Shown here piece after piece: positions 15,653 to 23,744 of a stretch of 36,920 nucleotides of DNA. The notes beneath the pieces were generated by a model that saw only the letters and a list, made by a program, of their open reading frames with translations, made no database searches and was not told the DNA's origin. The translations under genes were made by a program, and so were the position numbers. Location of the stretch: the NCBI GenBank assembly GCA_902800495.1, contig CADCET010000031.1, positions 1 to 36,920 of the forward strand. Reading direction: 5' to 3'. Source of the DNA: an uncultured Prevotellaceae bacterium. Lineage in GTDB: Bacteria > Bacteroidota > Bacteroidia > Bacteroidales > Bacteroidaceae. Every line of letters begins with the position of its first letter. The first letter of the stretch is position 1.

Positions 15653-16666
15653 ATGAAGCAACTACTTACCTTACTAATTCTACTGACAGCATCGCTGGCA
15701 GCATCGGCAGCCGGCAAGTATGACAACCCTGACACCATCGTCGTGGCACGCGACGGCACCGGCCAGTTCCGCACCGTCAGCGAAGCCATTGAGGTGTGCC
15801 GCGCCTTCATGGACTACCACAAGGTTATCTATATTAAGAAAGGTACGTATAAGGAGAAGGTCATCGTACCGCAGTGGCTGCAGAACGTTGAGTTGTGTGG
15901 CGAAGACCGCGACGAGACTATCATCACCTACGACGACCATGCCAACATTTCGATGGACGGCAGTTATTGGCCGAAAGAGCTGAAACAGCAACTGCTCGAC
16001 ATGGGCGAACGGGCTAAACTGGGCACCTTCCGCACATTTACCGTCAGGGTCGATGCCAACGACATCACCTTTAAGAACCTGACCATCGAGAACAACGCCG
16101 CCCGTTTAGGACAGGCTGTAGCACTCCACACCCAAGGCGACCGCCTGCAGTTCGTGAACTGCCGCTTCTTAGGCAACCAGGATACCATCTATACGGGTAT
16201 GCCCCGCACACGCCTGCTCTTCGACGGCTGCTATATCGAAGGTACTACCGACTTTATCTTCGGCCCTTCGACAGCATGGTTTGAGAACTGCACCATCTAC
16301 TGCAAAATCAACTCCTATATCACGGCTGCCTCGACACCACAGGACGTTGCCTACGGTTACGTCTTCAACAACTGCACCATCACGGCTGCTCCAGAAGCTA
16401 CGAAGGTGTATCTCGGACGCCCTTGGCGCGACTATGGCTACACGCTGTTCATGAACTGCCAGTTGCCAAAGTCCATCCGTCCTGAAGGCTGGCACCACTG
16501 GCAGAAGGAGCGCGAGCAGACCGCCCGCTATTTAGAGTACAACAACCGCGGCGAGGGAGCTGCCACCGGTCAGCGCGTAGCATGGAGCCGCCAGCTCACA
16601 AAAAAAGAAGCCCAACAGATCACACGCGAACGCGTCTTTAATCTGTCGAGCAACTGGAGTAAGTGA
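15653..16666 (+). CDS. Pectinesterase (carbohydrate esterase family 8)
   Basis: A 337-residue exported enzyme that removes methyl esters from homogalacturonan. The signal peptide is MKQLLTLLILLTASLAASAAG. The right-handed beta-helix signatures are present: GNQDTIYTG with D177 as likely acid/base, GTTDFIFG with D200 as likely nucleophile, and YLGRPWRDYG with R256. Length is normal. It starts six bases after rel, so it is co-transcribed with housekeeping genes, which is odd for a polysaccharide enzyme. A GH43-like gene lies beyond queF on the opposite strand; together they suggest plant cell-wall use. Confidence 0.93.
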   Translation: MKQLLTLLILLTASLAASAAGKYDNPDTIVVARDGTGQFRTVSEAIEVCRAFMDYHKVIYIKKGTYKEKVIVPQWLQNVELCGEDRDETIITYDDHANISMDGSYWPKELKQQLLDMGERAKLGTFRTFTVRVDANDITFKNLTIENNAARLGQAVALHTQGDRLQFVNCRFLGNQDTIYTGMPRTRLLFDGCYIEGTTDFIFGPSTAWFENCTIYCKINSYITAASTPQDVAYGYVFNNCTITAAPEATKVYLGRPWRDYGYTLFMNCQLPKSIRPEGWHHWQKEREQTARYLEYNNRGEGAATGQRVAWSRQLTKKEAQQITRERVFNLSSNWSK

Positions 16667-16680
16667 GTATTATCCCTTGA

Positions 16681-17142
16681 CTAAATCACCTGATGGCTGA
16701 GCATACGCTGCTCGGCCATTTTTTCATATTTAGTGCCGGGCTGGCCGTAGTTGGCGTATGGATAGATGCTGATGCCGCCACGCGGCGTAAAGAGTCCGAT
16801 GACTTCAATATACTTCGGCTCCATCAGCTTCACCAAGTCTTTCATGATGATGTTGACACAGTCTTCATGGAAGTCGCCGTTGTTACGGAAGGAGAAGAGA
16901 TAGAGTTTCAGACTCTTCGACTCCACCATACGCTTGGCGGGAATATACATAATCTTTATCTCGGCAAAGTCGGGCTGACCCGTGATAGGACAGAGCGACG
17001 TGAACTCCGGACAGTTGAACTGTACCCAGTAGTCATTGCCCTGATGCTTGTTCTCAAAAGTCTCAAGCACCTCGGGAGCATAGGTATTCAAGTACCCCGT
17101 CTCACGACCAAGGGCCTTAAGGTTTTCTTGTTTGCGATCCAT
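16681..17142 (-). CDS. queF: NADPH-dependent 7-cyano-7-deazaguanine reductase
   Basis: A 153-residue short-form QueF of normal length that reduces preQ0 to preQ1 in queuosine synthesis. The active-site segment [12 protein letters not shown] contains the nucleophile C51 and D58. The NADPH-binding region [14 protein letters not shown] and the FHEDCVN segment follow. The start at 17142 overlaps the 3' end of the GH43-like gene by 26 bases, implying translational coupling. It converges with the pectinesterase gene, 14 bases away. Confidence 0.96.
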   Translation of the reverse strand: MDRKQENLKALGRETGYLNTYAPEVLETFENKHQGNDYWVQFNCPEFTSLCPITGQPDFAEIKIMYIPAKRMVESKSLKLYLFSFRNNGDFHEDCVNIIMKDLVKLMEPKYIEVIGLFTPRGGISIYPYANYGQPGTKYEKMAEQRMLSHQVI

Positions 17143-18205
17143 AATATTTCTCTAATTTCTTGTATTCACGTTTCGTCAGGCGGAGGAAGGAGCCATGCTG
17201 CGGGCCACGGACGCCCTCGATGTTGCGCGGTTCGCGAAAACCGCGCATATACTTGTCGGCTAGACAGAGGCGGTAGTTCTTCGGACGCGAAGAGTACTCA
17301 ATATAGCCGATGACCCACTCGTCGCTGCCAGCCAGCTGGAAGGCCGACACGCCCTCGCACTTCTTCTTGCCCTCGAAGTTGACGTAGTCGTCTTCGACAG
17401 GTTCGCTCCACGGTCCCGTCAGTTCCTTGGCTGTAGCGGTGAAGAGTCCCGGCTTGCCACCTTCTTTCTTGATCATCAGATGCCACTGCTGGTCGGCCTC
17501 CACCCAGTTGATGTCGGTATCGATAGTGGCGTAACCCCAGTCAATGAGCAGCTTCGGCTGCGTCAGCCGCGTGAACGACTCGTCGGCATAGCTGTAGTAG
17601 ATGCGGTCGTACTTTTCTTCAGCGCGGTTCCACATCGAGTAGTAGACGAAATAGCCGCCCAGTCGACCGTCAGGCCAGCGGTAGTCGGCATCCCACATGA
17701 TCTGCGGTGCCCACACACGGTTGACTGTCGACCAGTCGCGGTAGACGCTGCGCGCCGTGTCAGGGTCGCAGAAGATGCTGAGACCACGGCGGAAGTCGAA
17801 ACTCACTGACTGCCAGTTGATCAGGTCGTCAGAACGTAACAGCGAGATAGCATAGCTGTCCCACGTCTCAACCTTGTTCAGCCGTTTACGACTACGCTCC
17901 GATGCATCCATATCGGTAAGCGCCATCAGGTAGCCGCTGCCGTCGTGCTTACGACAGATATAAGCGTCGCGCGAACGGCCCTCGACGGGTGTCATCACGG
18001 CGTCGCTGAAGATAGAGTCGCCGTTCGCCAGGTCGTGATAGTGAAAACCGTCACGGCTCAGGGCGTATGCCGTCCACGCCGGACCGGCACCGTTCATGTG
18101 ACAATAGAGGTAACCGTAGTCACCCTTCACGAGGTTTCCCTTCCGCTGTGCTGCTATGGGGAGCAGACAGCTGGCTGCGAGTATCAAAAGGCTAATCTTC
18201 TTCAT
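17117..18205 (-). CDS. Exported GH43-like (five-bladed beta-propeller) glycoside hydrolase
   Basis: A 362-residue protein with a signal peptide ([20 protein letters not shown]). The body has repeated blade-like segments typical of clan GH-F propellers: [67 protein letters not shown] and [28 protein letters not shown] with a following acidic residue and the D-x-D/W pattern recall GH43 arabinosidases and xylosidases. The catalytic triad cannot be assigned with certainty. Substrate is unknown; a pectin side chain such as arabinan would fit the nearby pectinesterase. It overlaps hslR by 14 bases and queF by 26, so it sits inside a tight operon. Confidence 0.7.
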   Translation of the reverse strand: MKKISLLILAASCLLPIAAQRKGNLVKGDYGYLYCHMNGAGPAWTAYALSRDGFHYHDLANGDSIFSDAVMTPVEGRSRDAYICRKHDGSGYLMALTDMDASERSRKRLNKVETWDSYAISLLRSDDLINWQSVSFDFRRGLSIFCDPDTARSVYRDWSTVNRVWAPQIMWDADYRWPDGRLGGYFVYYSMWNRAEEKYDRIYYSYADESFTRLTQPKLLIDWGYATIDTDINWVEADQQWHLMIKKEGGKPGLFTATAKELTGPWSEPVEDDYVNFEGKKKCEGVSAFQLAGSDEWVIGYIEYSSRPKNYRLCLADKYMRGFREPRNIEGVRGPQHGSFLRLTKREYKKLEKYYGSQTRKP

Positions 18206-18593
18206 CGAAAAAATCTTCTAAACTTAGGAATGCGTCCATCTGGCGGCGGTCCTTCTTCGTGGGACGCCCCGTGCCGCGCTGACGGTCTACGAATCCGCTG
18301 ATGCGCGTCATCTCTAATAGTTCATACTGATCGGGCGGCGTCACGTTTTCATAAATCTCAGGCAACAACTTGGCACCTACGCGCTGCTCAATGGTTTTCA
18401 GTATCTTAAAGGAATAGGTGACAGGCGACTTACGGACGCTGACCTTGTCGCCGACCTTCACCATACGCGACGGTTTCACCTGCACGTCGTTCACCATCAC
18501 GCGACCGTTCTTGCAGGCATCGGCAGCAATGGTGCGCGTCTTAAAGATGCGCGCGGACCAGAGCCATTTATCAATTCTTGCTTCTTCTAACAT
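18192..18593 (-). CDS. hslR: S4-domain RNA-binding protein, Hsp15/HslR-like
   Basis: A 133-residue protein that begins with an S4 RNA-binding domain: RIDKWLWSARIFKTRTIAADA, then GRVMVNDVQVKPSRMVKVGDKVSV. Its C-terminal half is basic then acidic (GRPTKKDRRQMDAFL, ending FFDEED). In E. coli Hsp15 binds stalled 50S subunits that carry peptidyl-tRNA. Next to pth, which hydrolyses peptidyl-tRNA, the role fits. No clear -7 box lies upstream; the large inverted repeat field 18609-18983 separates it from pth. It overlaps the GH43-like gene by 14 bases. Confidence 0.88.
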   Translation of the reverse strand: MLEEARIDKWLWSARIFKTRTIAADACKNGRVMVNDVQVKPSRMVKVGDKVSVRKSPVTYSFKILKTIEQRVGAKLLPEIYENVTPPDQYELLEMTRISGFVDRQRGTGRPTKKDRRQMDAFLSLEDFFDEED

Positions 18594-18608
18594 TGCTACT
18601 TGCGTTTT

Positions 18609-18983
18609 GACAGGAGAACTATTTTAGACAAGAGTACATTTTGGACAGGAGTACAGGAGAACAACTTTGGACAGGAGTACAAGAGAACAGATTTTGACAG
18701 GAGTACAGGAGAACAGATTTTTGACAGGAGTACAAGAGAACAGATTTTGACAGGAGTACAGGAGAACAGATTTTTGACAGGAGTACAGGAGAACAGATTT
18801 TTGACAGTTGAACCTTTTGTTCTCTTGTACTCTTGTCTGTATTTGTACTCATGTACTCATGTCTAAATTGTACTCTTGTACTCTTGTCTGTATTTGTACT
18901 CCTGTACTCATGTCTAAATTGTACTCCTGTACTCTTGTCTGTATTTGTACTCATGTACTCATGTCTGTGTTTGTACTCCTGTC
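18609..18983. repeat. Large inverted field of GACANGAGTACANGAG repeats between pth and hslR
   Basis: The left half (18609-18800) repeats a unit of about 26-27 bp, GACAGGAGTACAGGAGAACA plus a T-run, at least six times on the plus strand. The right half (about 18815-18983) repeats GACATGAGTACATGAGTACA-type units on the minus strand. The two halves are therefore inverted around 18800-18815 and could form a hairpin with arms of about 180 bases. The right end runs into the last codons of pth. No gene is supported within it. Confidence 0.85.
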
Positions 18984-19552
18984 TTTTTCCCGAGCTTATT
19001 GTATTGATTCATCGTGATATCGATGCCGGCCAGCACGAAACTCTTGATGATGTCAACGGCTGTGTCTATGGACGGCTGCAGCTGTTTCAGGTCTTCGTCG
19101 CTGTAACGTCCTAATACCCAGTCGATCTGTCCACCTTGAGGATAGTCGTTGCCGATGCCTATACGCAGTCGGGGATAGTCCTGACCGATGAGCTGCTGGA
19201 TGTGGCCCAGTCCGTTGTGTCCGCCATTGGAGCCGTTAGCCTTTAGGCGGAACTGTCCTAAGGGCAGTGCCACGTCGTCGCTGACGACAAGCATACGGTG
19301 CTGGTCGATATTCTCCTTGCCGAGCCAGTAGCGTACGGCGTTGCCACTCAGGTTCATAAACGTCGAGGGCTTCAGCAGCACCACCTTACGTCCTTTCAGC
19401 GACGTCTCAGCCACGAAGCCGTAACGTTTGTCACTGAAAACAGTATTGGACGCCTTAGCAAAAGCGTCCAATACCATAAATCCTGTATTGTGGCGGGTCG
19501 TGGCGTATTCATCGCCAGGATTACCCAAGCCAACAATTAAATATTTGTCCAT
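18959..19552 (-). CDS. pth: Peptidyl-tRNA hydrolase
   Basis: A 197-residue enzyme that frees tRNA from prematurely released peptidyl-tRNA. Family residues are clear: [21 protein letters not shown] with N11 and catalytic H21, [27 protein letters not shown] and GSNGGHNGL. The natural end is expected near NQYNKLGK; the last eight or so residues (KTGVQTQT) come from the adjoining repeat field. The start lies 12 bases after the rplY stop, so rplY and pth are co-transcribed. Confidence 0.95.
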   Translation of the reverse strand: MDKYLIVGLGNPGDEYATTRHNTGFMVLDAFAKASNTVFSDKRYGFVAETSLKGRKVVLLKPSTFMNLSGNAVRYWLGKENIDQHRMLVVSDDVALPLGQFRLKANGSNGGHNGLGHIQQLIGQDYPRLRIGIGNDYPQGGQIDWVLGRYSDEDLKQLQPSIDTAVDIIKSFVLAGIDITMNQYNKLGKKTGVQTQT

Positions 19553-19564
19553 GTATACTTGCTA

Positions 19565-20158
19565 TTACTCAGCGGCAGCAGCAGCGGCACGCGAAGCACG
19601 TGTAGCCTTCACTGAGCAGACAACAACCTCAGGAGAGGTAGCAATCTTCAGACCCTCGAACTGCAGGCTGCCAACCTTGATGGCCTTGCCTAACTCCAGA
19701 TTGGTAACGTCGATGTCGAGCTTCTCGGGGATGTTGCCATAAGGAGCTGTCACGTCGATCTTACGGATAGAGAGGTTCAGACGACCACCGTCACGAACAC
19801 CCTTAGCGTGACCTGTCAGGTTCACGGGGATACCGACAGTGATGTCCTTCGTATCGTTGATCTCAAAGAAGTCGGCATGCAGCAGAGCGTCCGTCGTGGG
19901 GTGGAACTGCAGCTCCTTGATGATAGCCTTGTGGTCAGTGCCGTCGATAGTCAGGTTCAGCACGTAGACATGAGGTGTGTAGATAGCCTTACGGATGTCG
20001 GCAAAGCTTACCTGGAAAGCCAGAGCCTCGGGCAGACCGTTGGCATCCTTTGTTTCACCATAGAGATTGCAGGGGACGAGGCCCTCCTTACGCAGAAGCT
20101 TAGAGGCCTTCTTGCCTGTTGCGGTACGCTTCTGACCGCTTACGCTAAATTCTTTCAT
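19565..20158 (-). CDS. rplY: 50S ribosomal protein L25 / general stress protein Ctc
   Basis: A 197-residue two-domain (CTC-type) L25 that binds 5S rRNA. The N-terminal L25 domain shows GKKASKLLRKEGLVPCNLYG and ALAFQVSFADIRKAIYTPHVYVLNL. The C-terminal TL5-like domain includes NLTGHAKGVRDGGRLNLSIRKI. The tail is an alanine run (ASRAAAAAAE). A TACCTTTG -7 box at 20240-20247 predicts a leader of nearly 80 bases. It starts a minus-strand unit with pth and probably hslR, the GH43-like gene and queF. It is divergent from nusB. Confidence 0.95.
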   Translation of the reverse strand: MKEFSVSGQKRTATGKKASKLLRKEGLVPCNLYGETKDANGLPEALAFQVSFADIRKAIYTPHVYVLNLTIDGTDHKAIIKELQFHPTTDALLHADFFEINDTKDITVGIPVNLTGHAKGVRDGGRLNLSIRKIDVTAPYGNIPEKLDIDVTNLELGKAIKVGSLQFEGLKIATSPEVVVCSVKATRASRAAAAAAE

Positions 20159-20239
20159 AACTTTTTAATGTGTTACTCTAAATTAATACTTTGATTGTTA
20201 ATTCACCATCACACGGTGCGCTTTTTCGCAAAGCGGGTG

Positions 20240-20247
20240 CAAAGGTA
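20240..20247 (-). promoter_or_regulatory. -7 element of the rplY unit
   Basis: On the minus strand this is TACCTTTG. The region where a -33 would lie is occupied by the 7-bp AT repeat and has no clean TTTG. Confidence 0.6.
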
Positions 20248-20254
20248 CAAAGAA

Positions 20255-20288
20255 AAATTGAAAATTGAAAATGGAAGATTGAAAATTT
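20255..20288. repeat. 7-bp-period repeat between divergent rplY and nusB promoters
   Basis: Units AATTGAA, AATTGAA, AATGGAA, GATTGAA lie back to back between the two -7 elements. Confidence 0.65.
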
Positions 20289-20308
20289 ATAAAAAAAATA
20301 AGTTTTTC

Positions 20309-20339
20309 TTGCATAATCAGCGAAAAATAAGTATTTTTG
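20309..20339 (+). promoter_or_regulatory. Promoter of the nusB operon
   Basis: TTG at 20309-20311 and TATTTTTG at 20332-20339 with a 20-base gap. The predicted start is about 20 bases before the nusB ATG at 20363, which excludes longer upstream starts. Confidence 0.75.
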
Positions 20340-20362
20340 CAGTCAAAATAAAGCATAAGAGA

Positions 20363-21301
20363 ATGATAAATCGTGAAATCATACGTATTAAGATAGTTCA
20401 GTTAACCTATGCGTACTATCAAAACGGCAACAAAAACATAGACACGGCTGAGAAGGAACTGGTGTTCAGCCTTTCCAAGGCATACGACCTCTACAACTAT
20501 CTGTTAGCACTGATAGTCGCCTTGTCGAAGGAGGCCAAGCGTCGTCTGGAGATTATGGAGACGAAAGCGTTGCGCGAGGGCACAGCCAAGCCTTCCACGC
20601 GCTTTGCCTATAACCGTTTCTCGCTGCAGTTGGCTGAGAACAAGCAACTCTGCGATTTCATCAGTTCGCAGAAGTGGACGTGGGCCGACGAACCCGAATT
20701 CGTGGGCAAGCTGTTTGAGCAGATAGAGCAGAGCCAGATGTACAAAGACTATATGGCCGCCCCCACCGACGACTACGCCACCGACCGCGAATTGTGGCGG
20801 AAGCTCTATCGTACCTTTATCCAGGACAATAGCGACCTTGAAGCCCTGCTTGAGGAGCAGAGCCTCTATTGGAACGACGACAAGGAGGTGGTCGACACCT
20901 TCGTGCTGAAGACCATCAAGCGCTTCGACGAGCAGAACGGTGCCAAGCAGGAACTGCTGCCCGAATACGACAGCGAGGAGGATCGCGACTACGCCCGCAA
21001 GCTCTTCCGCGCTTCCATCCTTAACGCTGACGAGTACCAGCACTACATGAGCGAGGCATCGCGCAACTGGGACTTCTCACGCTTAGCCTACATGGACGTC
21101 ATCGTTATGCAGATAGCCATCGCTGAGATGATGACCTTCCCCTCCATTCCCGTCAGCGTCACCATCAACGAGTTCGTCGACATTGCCAAGCTCTACTCCA
21201 CCCCGAAGAGCGGCGGCTACATCAACGGTATGCTCGACACCATCGCCCGCCATCTCATTAAGACAGGGCGCCTGATGAAGCGCATGGAAGAGAGAGGGTG
21301 A
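20363..21301 (+). CDS. nusB: Transcription antitermination factor NusB
   Basis: A 312-residue protein. Bacteroidetes NusB carries a long N-terminal extension before the roughly 135-residue NusB fold, as here. The start MINREIIRIKIVQLTYAYYQNGN follows the promoter; the C-terminal fold includes DRDYARKLFRASILNADEYQ, NWDFSRLAYMDVIVMQIAIAEMM and PVSVTINEFVDIAKLYSTPKSGGYINGMLD, the last being the family's hallmark. NusB with NusE (S10) binds boxA RNA and supports rRNA transcription. It heads nusB-yajC-ybbR-coaE-DUF5606, with an 87-base 7-bp-repeat spacer before yajC. Confidence 0.94.
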   Translation: MINREIIRIKIVQLTYAYYQNGNKNIDTAEKELVFSLSKAYDLYNYLLALIVALSKEAKRRLEIMETKALREGTAKPSTRFAYNRFSLQLAENKQLCDFISSQKWTWADEPEFVGKLFEQIEQSQMYKDYMAAPTDDYATDRELWRKLYRTFIQDNSDLEALLEEQSLYWNDDKEVVDTFVLKTIKRFDEQNGAKQELLPEYDSEEDRDYARKLFRASILNADEYQHYMSEASRNWDFSRLAYMDVIVMQIAIAEMMTFPSIPVSVTINEFVDIAKLYSTPKSGGYINGMLDTIARHLIKTGRLMKRMEERG

Positions 21302-21303
21302 TG

Positions 21304-21388
21304 AAAACATTAAACATTGAAAATTAAACATTAAAAATTAAACATTAAAAATTAAACATTGAAAATCGAAAATTAATAATTGAGAATT
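21304..21388. repeat. 7-bp-period AT microsatellite between nusB and yajC
   Basis: Units ATTAAAC, ATTGAAA, ATTAAAC, ATTAAAA, ATTAAAC, ATTAAAA, ATTAAAC, ATTGAAA, ATCGAAA, ATTAATA, ATTGAGA run to the yajC ATG. The 7-bp phase is kept throughout. Confidence 0.88.
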
Positions 21389-21712
21389 ATGACAAATATT
21401 GTATTAGCTGCACAGGCAGCAGCACAAGGAGGCAGTGGAATGTCCATGATCCTGATGATGGTGGCTATCTTCGCCATCATGTGGTTCTTCATGATCCGTC
21501 CACAGCAGAAAAAACAGAAAGAGATTCAGCAGTTCCAGAACGCCCTCACTGAAGGGACGCAGGTCGTCACCGGTGGAGGCATCTACGGCACGGTCAAGAG
21601 CATCGACCTGGCCAAGAACACTGTCGAGGTGAAGATTGCCCGCGACGTCGTTATCACCGTCGACAAAGGCTCCGTCTTCAAGGATATGACTGCCACGCCA
21701 CTACAGAAGTAG
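21389..21712 (+). CDS. yajC: Preprotein translocase subunit YajC
   Basis: A 107-residue inner-membrane protein that accompanies SecDF at the Sec translocon. It has one membrane span (SMILMMVAIFAIMWFFMI) followed by the signature RPQQKKQKE and a small cytoplasmic domain with VVTGGGIYGTVKSID. The start is ATG 21389; a TTG nine bases upstream lies in the repeat. ybbR begins 13 bases downstream. Confidence 0.95.
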   Translation: MTNIVLAAQAAAQGGSGMSMILMMVAIFAIMWFFMIRPQQKKQKEIQQFQNALTEGTQVVTGGGIYGTVKSIDLAKNTVEVKIARDVVITVDKGSVFKDMTATPLQK

Positions 21713-21724
21713 TCGTTAACCTCC

Positions 21725-22711
21725 ATGTTCTCCCTACGCAGAATCGCTGTACTCATCAGGAACTTCCTATTCAGTCGAACGAATAGGGAGTTCCTGATTT
21801 TTCTCTTCTTCCTGACGCTCTCAGGTATTTTCTGGCTCCTGATGACGCTCAATGAAGTCTACGAGAAAGAGGTGGTCGTTCCTGTACATATCACTGGTGT
21901 CCCCAGCGATATCATGCTGACCAGTGACGAGACAGACACCATTAAGGTGACCGTCCGTGACCGCGGCATCATCCTGATGACCTATCTCTATGGCGAGGCC
22001 CTGACACATGTGGAGGTTAACTTCAAGAACTACGACCAGGGCAACGGTACGGGCGTTATCAGCGCTGCCGAATTCGCCAAGATTCTGAAACAGCACCTGA
22101 CTGCATCAAGCAAGATTGTCAGCATCAAGCCCGAACGGCTGAAAATCTACTACACAACAGGCAACAACAAAAAGGTGCCTGTACGCTGGAAGGGACGTGT
22201 CATTCCTGAACACCTCTACTTCCTCAGCCAAGTCAACTACTCGCCCGACAGCGTCACCGTCTACGCCTCCGAGGAACGGCTCGACAGCATCCACATGGTC
22301 TATACCGAACTCCTCAACTATGTTGACTTCCGCGACACACTGGCCGTCGACTGCCGACTGCGTCGTATGGAGGGGGTCAAGATTGTGCCCGACCACGTAC
22401 ACATCACCTTCTACACTGACGTACTCACCGAGGAGAGCGTCGATGGCATACCCGTCAAGTGTATCAACCTGCCCAAAGGCAAGCAGCTACGCACCTTCCC
22501 AGCCAAAGTGACCGTTAAGTTTGTCACCGGCGTCAACGTCTACCGCACGTTGACACCTGCTGACTTTACCGTCGTCGCCGACTACAACGAGATTGTGAGC
22601 AGCCGCTCCGACAAGTGCAACCTCTACCTCCAACAAGTGCCGTCAGGCGTCACCCGCGCCTCACTCGTCAACAAGCAGGTAGACTATCTGATAGAGGAGG
22701 ACAACGAATGA
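21725..22711 (+). CDS. YbbR-like (CdaR-type) domain protein
   Basis: A 328-residue protein with one N-terminal membrane span (FLIFLFFLTLSGIFWLLM) and a long extracytoplasmic part made of YbbR-like beta domains, for example VVPVHITGVPSDI near 55 and VPVRWKG and GIPVKCINLPKGKQLRTFP further on. In Firmicutes the homologue CdaR controls a diadenylate cyclase; whether that holds in this phylum is unknown. Gene position between yajC and coaE is conserved in Bacteroidales. Its TGA overlaps the coaE start (ATGA). Confidence 0.85.
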   Translation: MFSLRRIAVLIRNFLFSRTNREFLIFLFFLTLSGIFWLLMTLNEVYEKEVVVPVHITGVPSDIMLTSDETDTIKVTVRDRGIILMTYLYGEALTHVEVNFKNYDQGNGTGVISAAEFAKILKQHLTASSKIVSIKPERLKIYYTTGNNKKVPVRWKGRVIPEHLYFLSQVNYSPDSVTVYASEERLDSIHMVYTELLNYVDFRDTLAVDCRLRRMEGVKIVPDHVHITFYTDVLTEESVDGIPVKCINLPKGKQLRTFPAKVTVKFVTGVNVYRTLTPADFTVVADYNEIVSSRSDKCNLYLQQVPSGVTRASLVNKQVDYLIEEDNE

Positions 22712-23238
22712 AGGTAGGCATAGCAGGGGGCATCGGCAGCGGCAAGAGCTACGTCGCACGACGACTGGCCCTCCGAGGCATCAGGGTCTACGACTGTGAC
22801 AGCGCCGCTAAGCGGATCATGCGTAGCGAGGCTACCCAGCAGCAGTTGCAGGCGCTTATTGGCAGCAAGCCCGATAAGCAGGCCTTGACGCAGTACCTTC
22901 TACAGAGCGACGACCACGCCCGTGCCATCAATGCCATCGTCCACCCTGCCGTCTTCGCCGACTTCGAGCAGAGCGGCCTCGAATGGCTCGAGTCAGGCAT
23001 CATGTACGAGTCGGGCGCTAACCGCTACGTCGACCGCGTCGTCGTCGTCACCGCCCCCGAGGAGGTGCGCCTGCAGCGCATCATGCAGCGCGACGCTATC
23101 AGCCGTGAGCAAGCACTTCAGTGGCTCTCACGCCAATGGCCGCAGGAGCGGGTACGCCAGCTGGCCGACTTCGAGATTGTCAACGACGGTCTCACCGATA
23201 TCGACAAACAATTAAACAATATATTAGAACAACTATGA
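22708..23238 (+). CDS. coaE: Dephospho-CoA kinase
   Basis: A 176-residue P-loop kinase for the last step of coenzyme A synthesis. The P-loop GGIGSGKS is at residues 7-14, followed by VYDCDSAAKRIM, NAIVHPAVFADFE, VVVVTAPEEVRLQRIMQRDAISREQA and the C-terminal FEIVNDG. It is a little shorter than the usual 190-205 residues, the shortfall being around the lid (after FEQSGLEW). The start is set by the ATGA overlap with ybbR; its stop overlaps the next start in the same manner. Confidence 0.93.
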   Translation: MKVGIAGGIGSGKSYVARRLALRGIRVYDCDSAAKRIMRSEATQQQLQALIGSKPDKQALTQYLLQSDDHARAINAIVHPAVFADFEQSGLEWLESGIMYESGANRYVDRVVVVTAPEEVRLQRIMQRDAISREQALQWLSRQWPQERVRQLADFEIVNDGLTDIDKQLNNILEQL

Positions 23239-23666
23239 AAGAAACCATTTTAGCTATTGCCGGCAAGCCCGGCCTCTACAAATTAGTATCACGCGGTAAG
23301 AACAACCTCATCGTCGAGGCACTCGATGCCACCCACCGCCGCCAGCCGGCCTTCGGCACCGACCGCATCACATCGCTCGGCGATGTCGCTATGTATAGCG
23401 AGACTGATGACGTGCCCCTGACCCAGATTCTTGAGAGCATGAAGCAGCTCGAAGGCGGCAAGAAGGCCAGCGTCGACCCCAAGAAAGCTACTGCCGACGA
23501 GTTGCATGACTACTTCACGAAGGTGCTGCCTGAGTGGGATCGCGACCGCGTCAAGAACTCACACATCCAGAAGCTCATCCTGTGGTACAACATCCTCATC
23601 GAGGCCGGCATCACCGACTTCGTCGACGCTGAGGAGGAAGAGGCAAAGGAAGAAACCGAGCAGTAA
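23235..23666 (+). CDS. DUF5606 domain protein
   Basis: A 143-residue protein that begins MKETILAIAGKPGLYKLVSRGKNNLIVEAL and continues with an SLGDVAMYSETDDVPL segment and a helical second half (LHDYFTKVLPEWDRDRVKNSHIQKLILWYNIL). It ends in a run of acidic residues. These features match the DUF5606 family, restricted to Bacteroidetes and of unknown function; DNA or RNA binding has not been shown. The ATG overlaps the coaE stop (ATGA), so the two are translationally coupled. A strong hairpin terminator follows. Confidence 0.85.
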   Translation: MKETILAIAGKPGLYKLVSRGKNNLIVEALDATHRRQPAFGTDRITSLGDVAMYSETDDVPLTQILESMKQLEGGKKASVDPKKATADELHDYFTKVLPEWDRDRVKNSHIQKLILWYNILIEAGITDFVDAEEEEAKEETEQ

Positions 23667-23692
23667 TATATAATAAAGGTGTAACAACACAC

Positions 23693-23732
23693 AAAAAGAC
23701 GGGATATGCCGATGAGCATATCCCGTCTTTTT
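23693..23732. terminator. Bidirectional intrinsic terminator
   Basis: GACGGGATATGC (23698-23709) pairs perfectly with GCATATCCCGTC (23716-23727) and is flanked by AAAAA and TTTTT. It can end both the nusB operon and the converging beta-barrel gene. Confidence 0.92.
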
Positions 23733-23744
23733 GCGTGTTTTATG

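Noticed and set aside
18619-18954. 111-residue minus-strand open frame between pth and hslR
   Set aside because: The sequence is a direct translation of the 25-27 bp repeats (NTDKST and VLLSK runs); it is a by-product of repeat composition.
20195-20362. Longer NusB start upstream of 20363
   Set aside because: The promoter TTG/TATTTTTG at 20309-20339 lies inside that extension, and the extra residues are translated AT repeat.
21758-21795. 15-bp inverted repeat at the start of ybbR as another inserted palindrome
   Set aside because: The encoded residues (RNFLFSRTNREFLIF) fit the normal N-terminus of YbbR proteins of this group, so it is probably native coding sequence.
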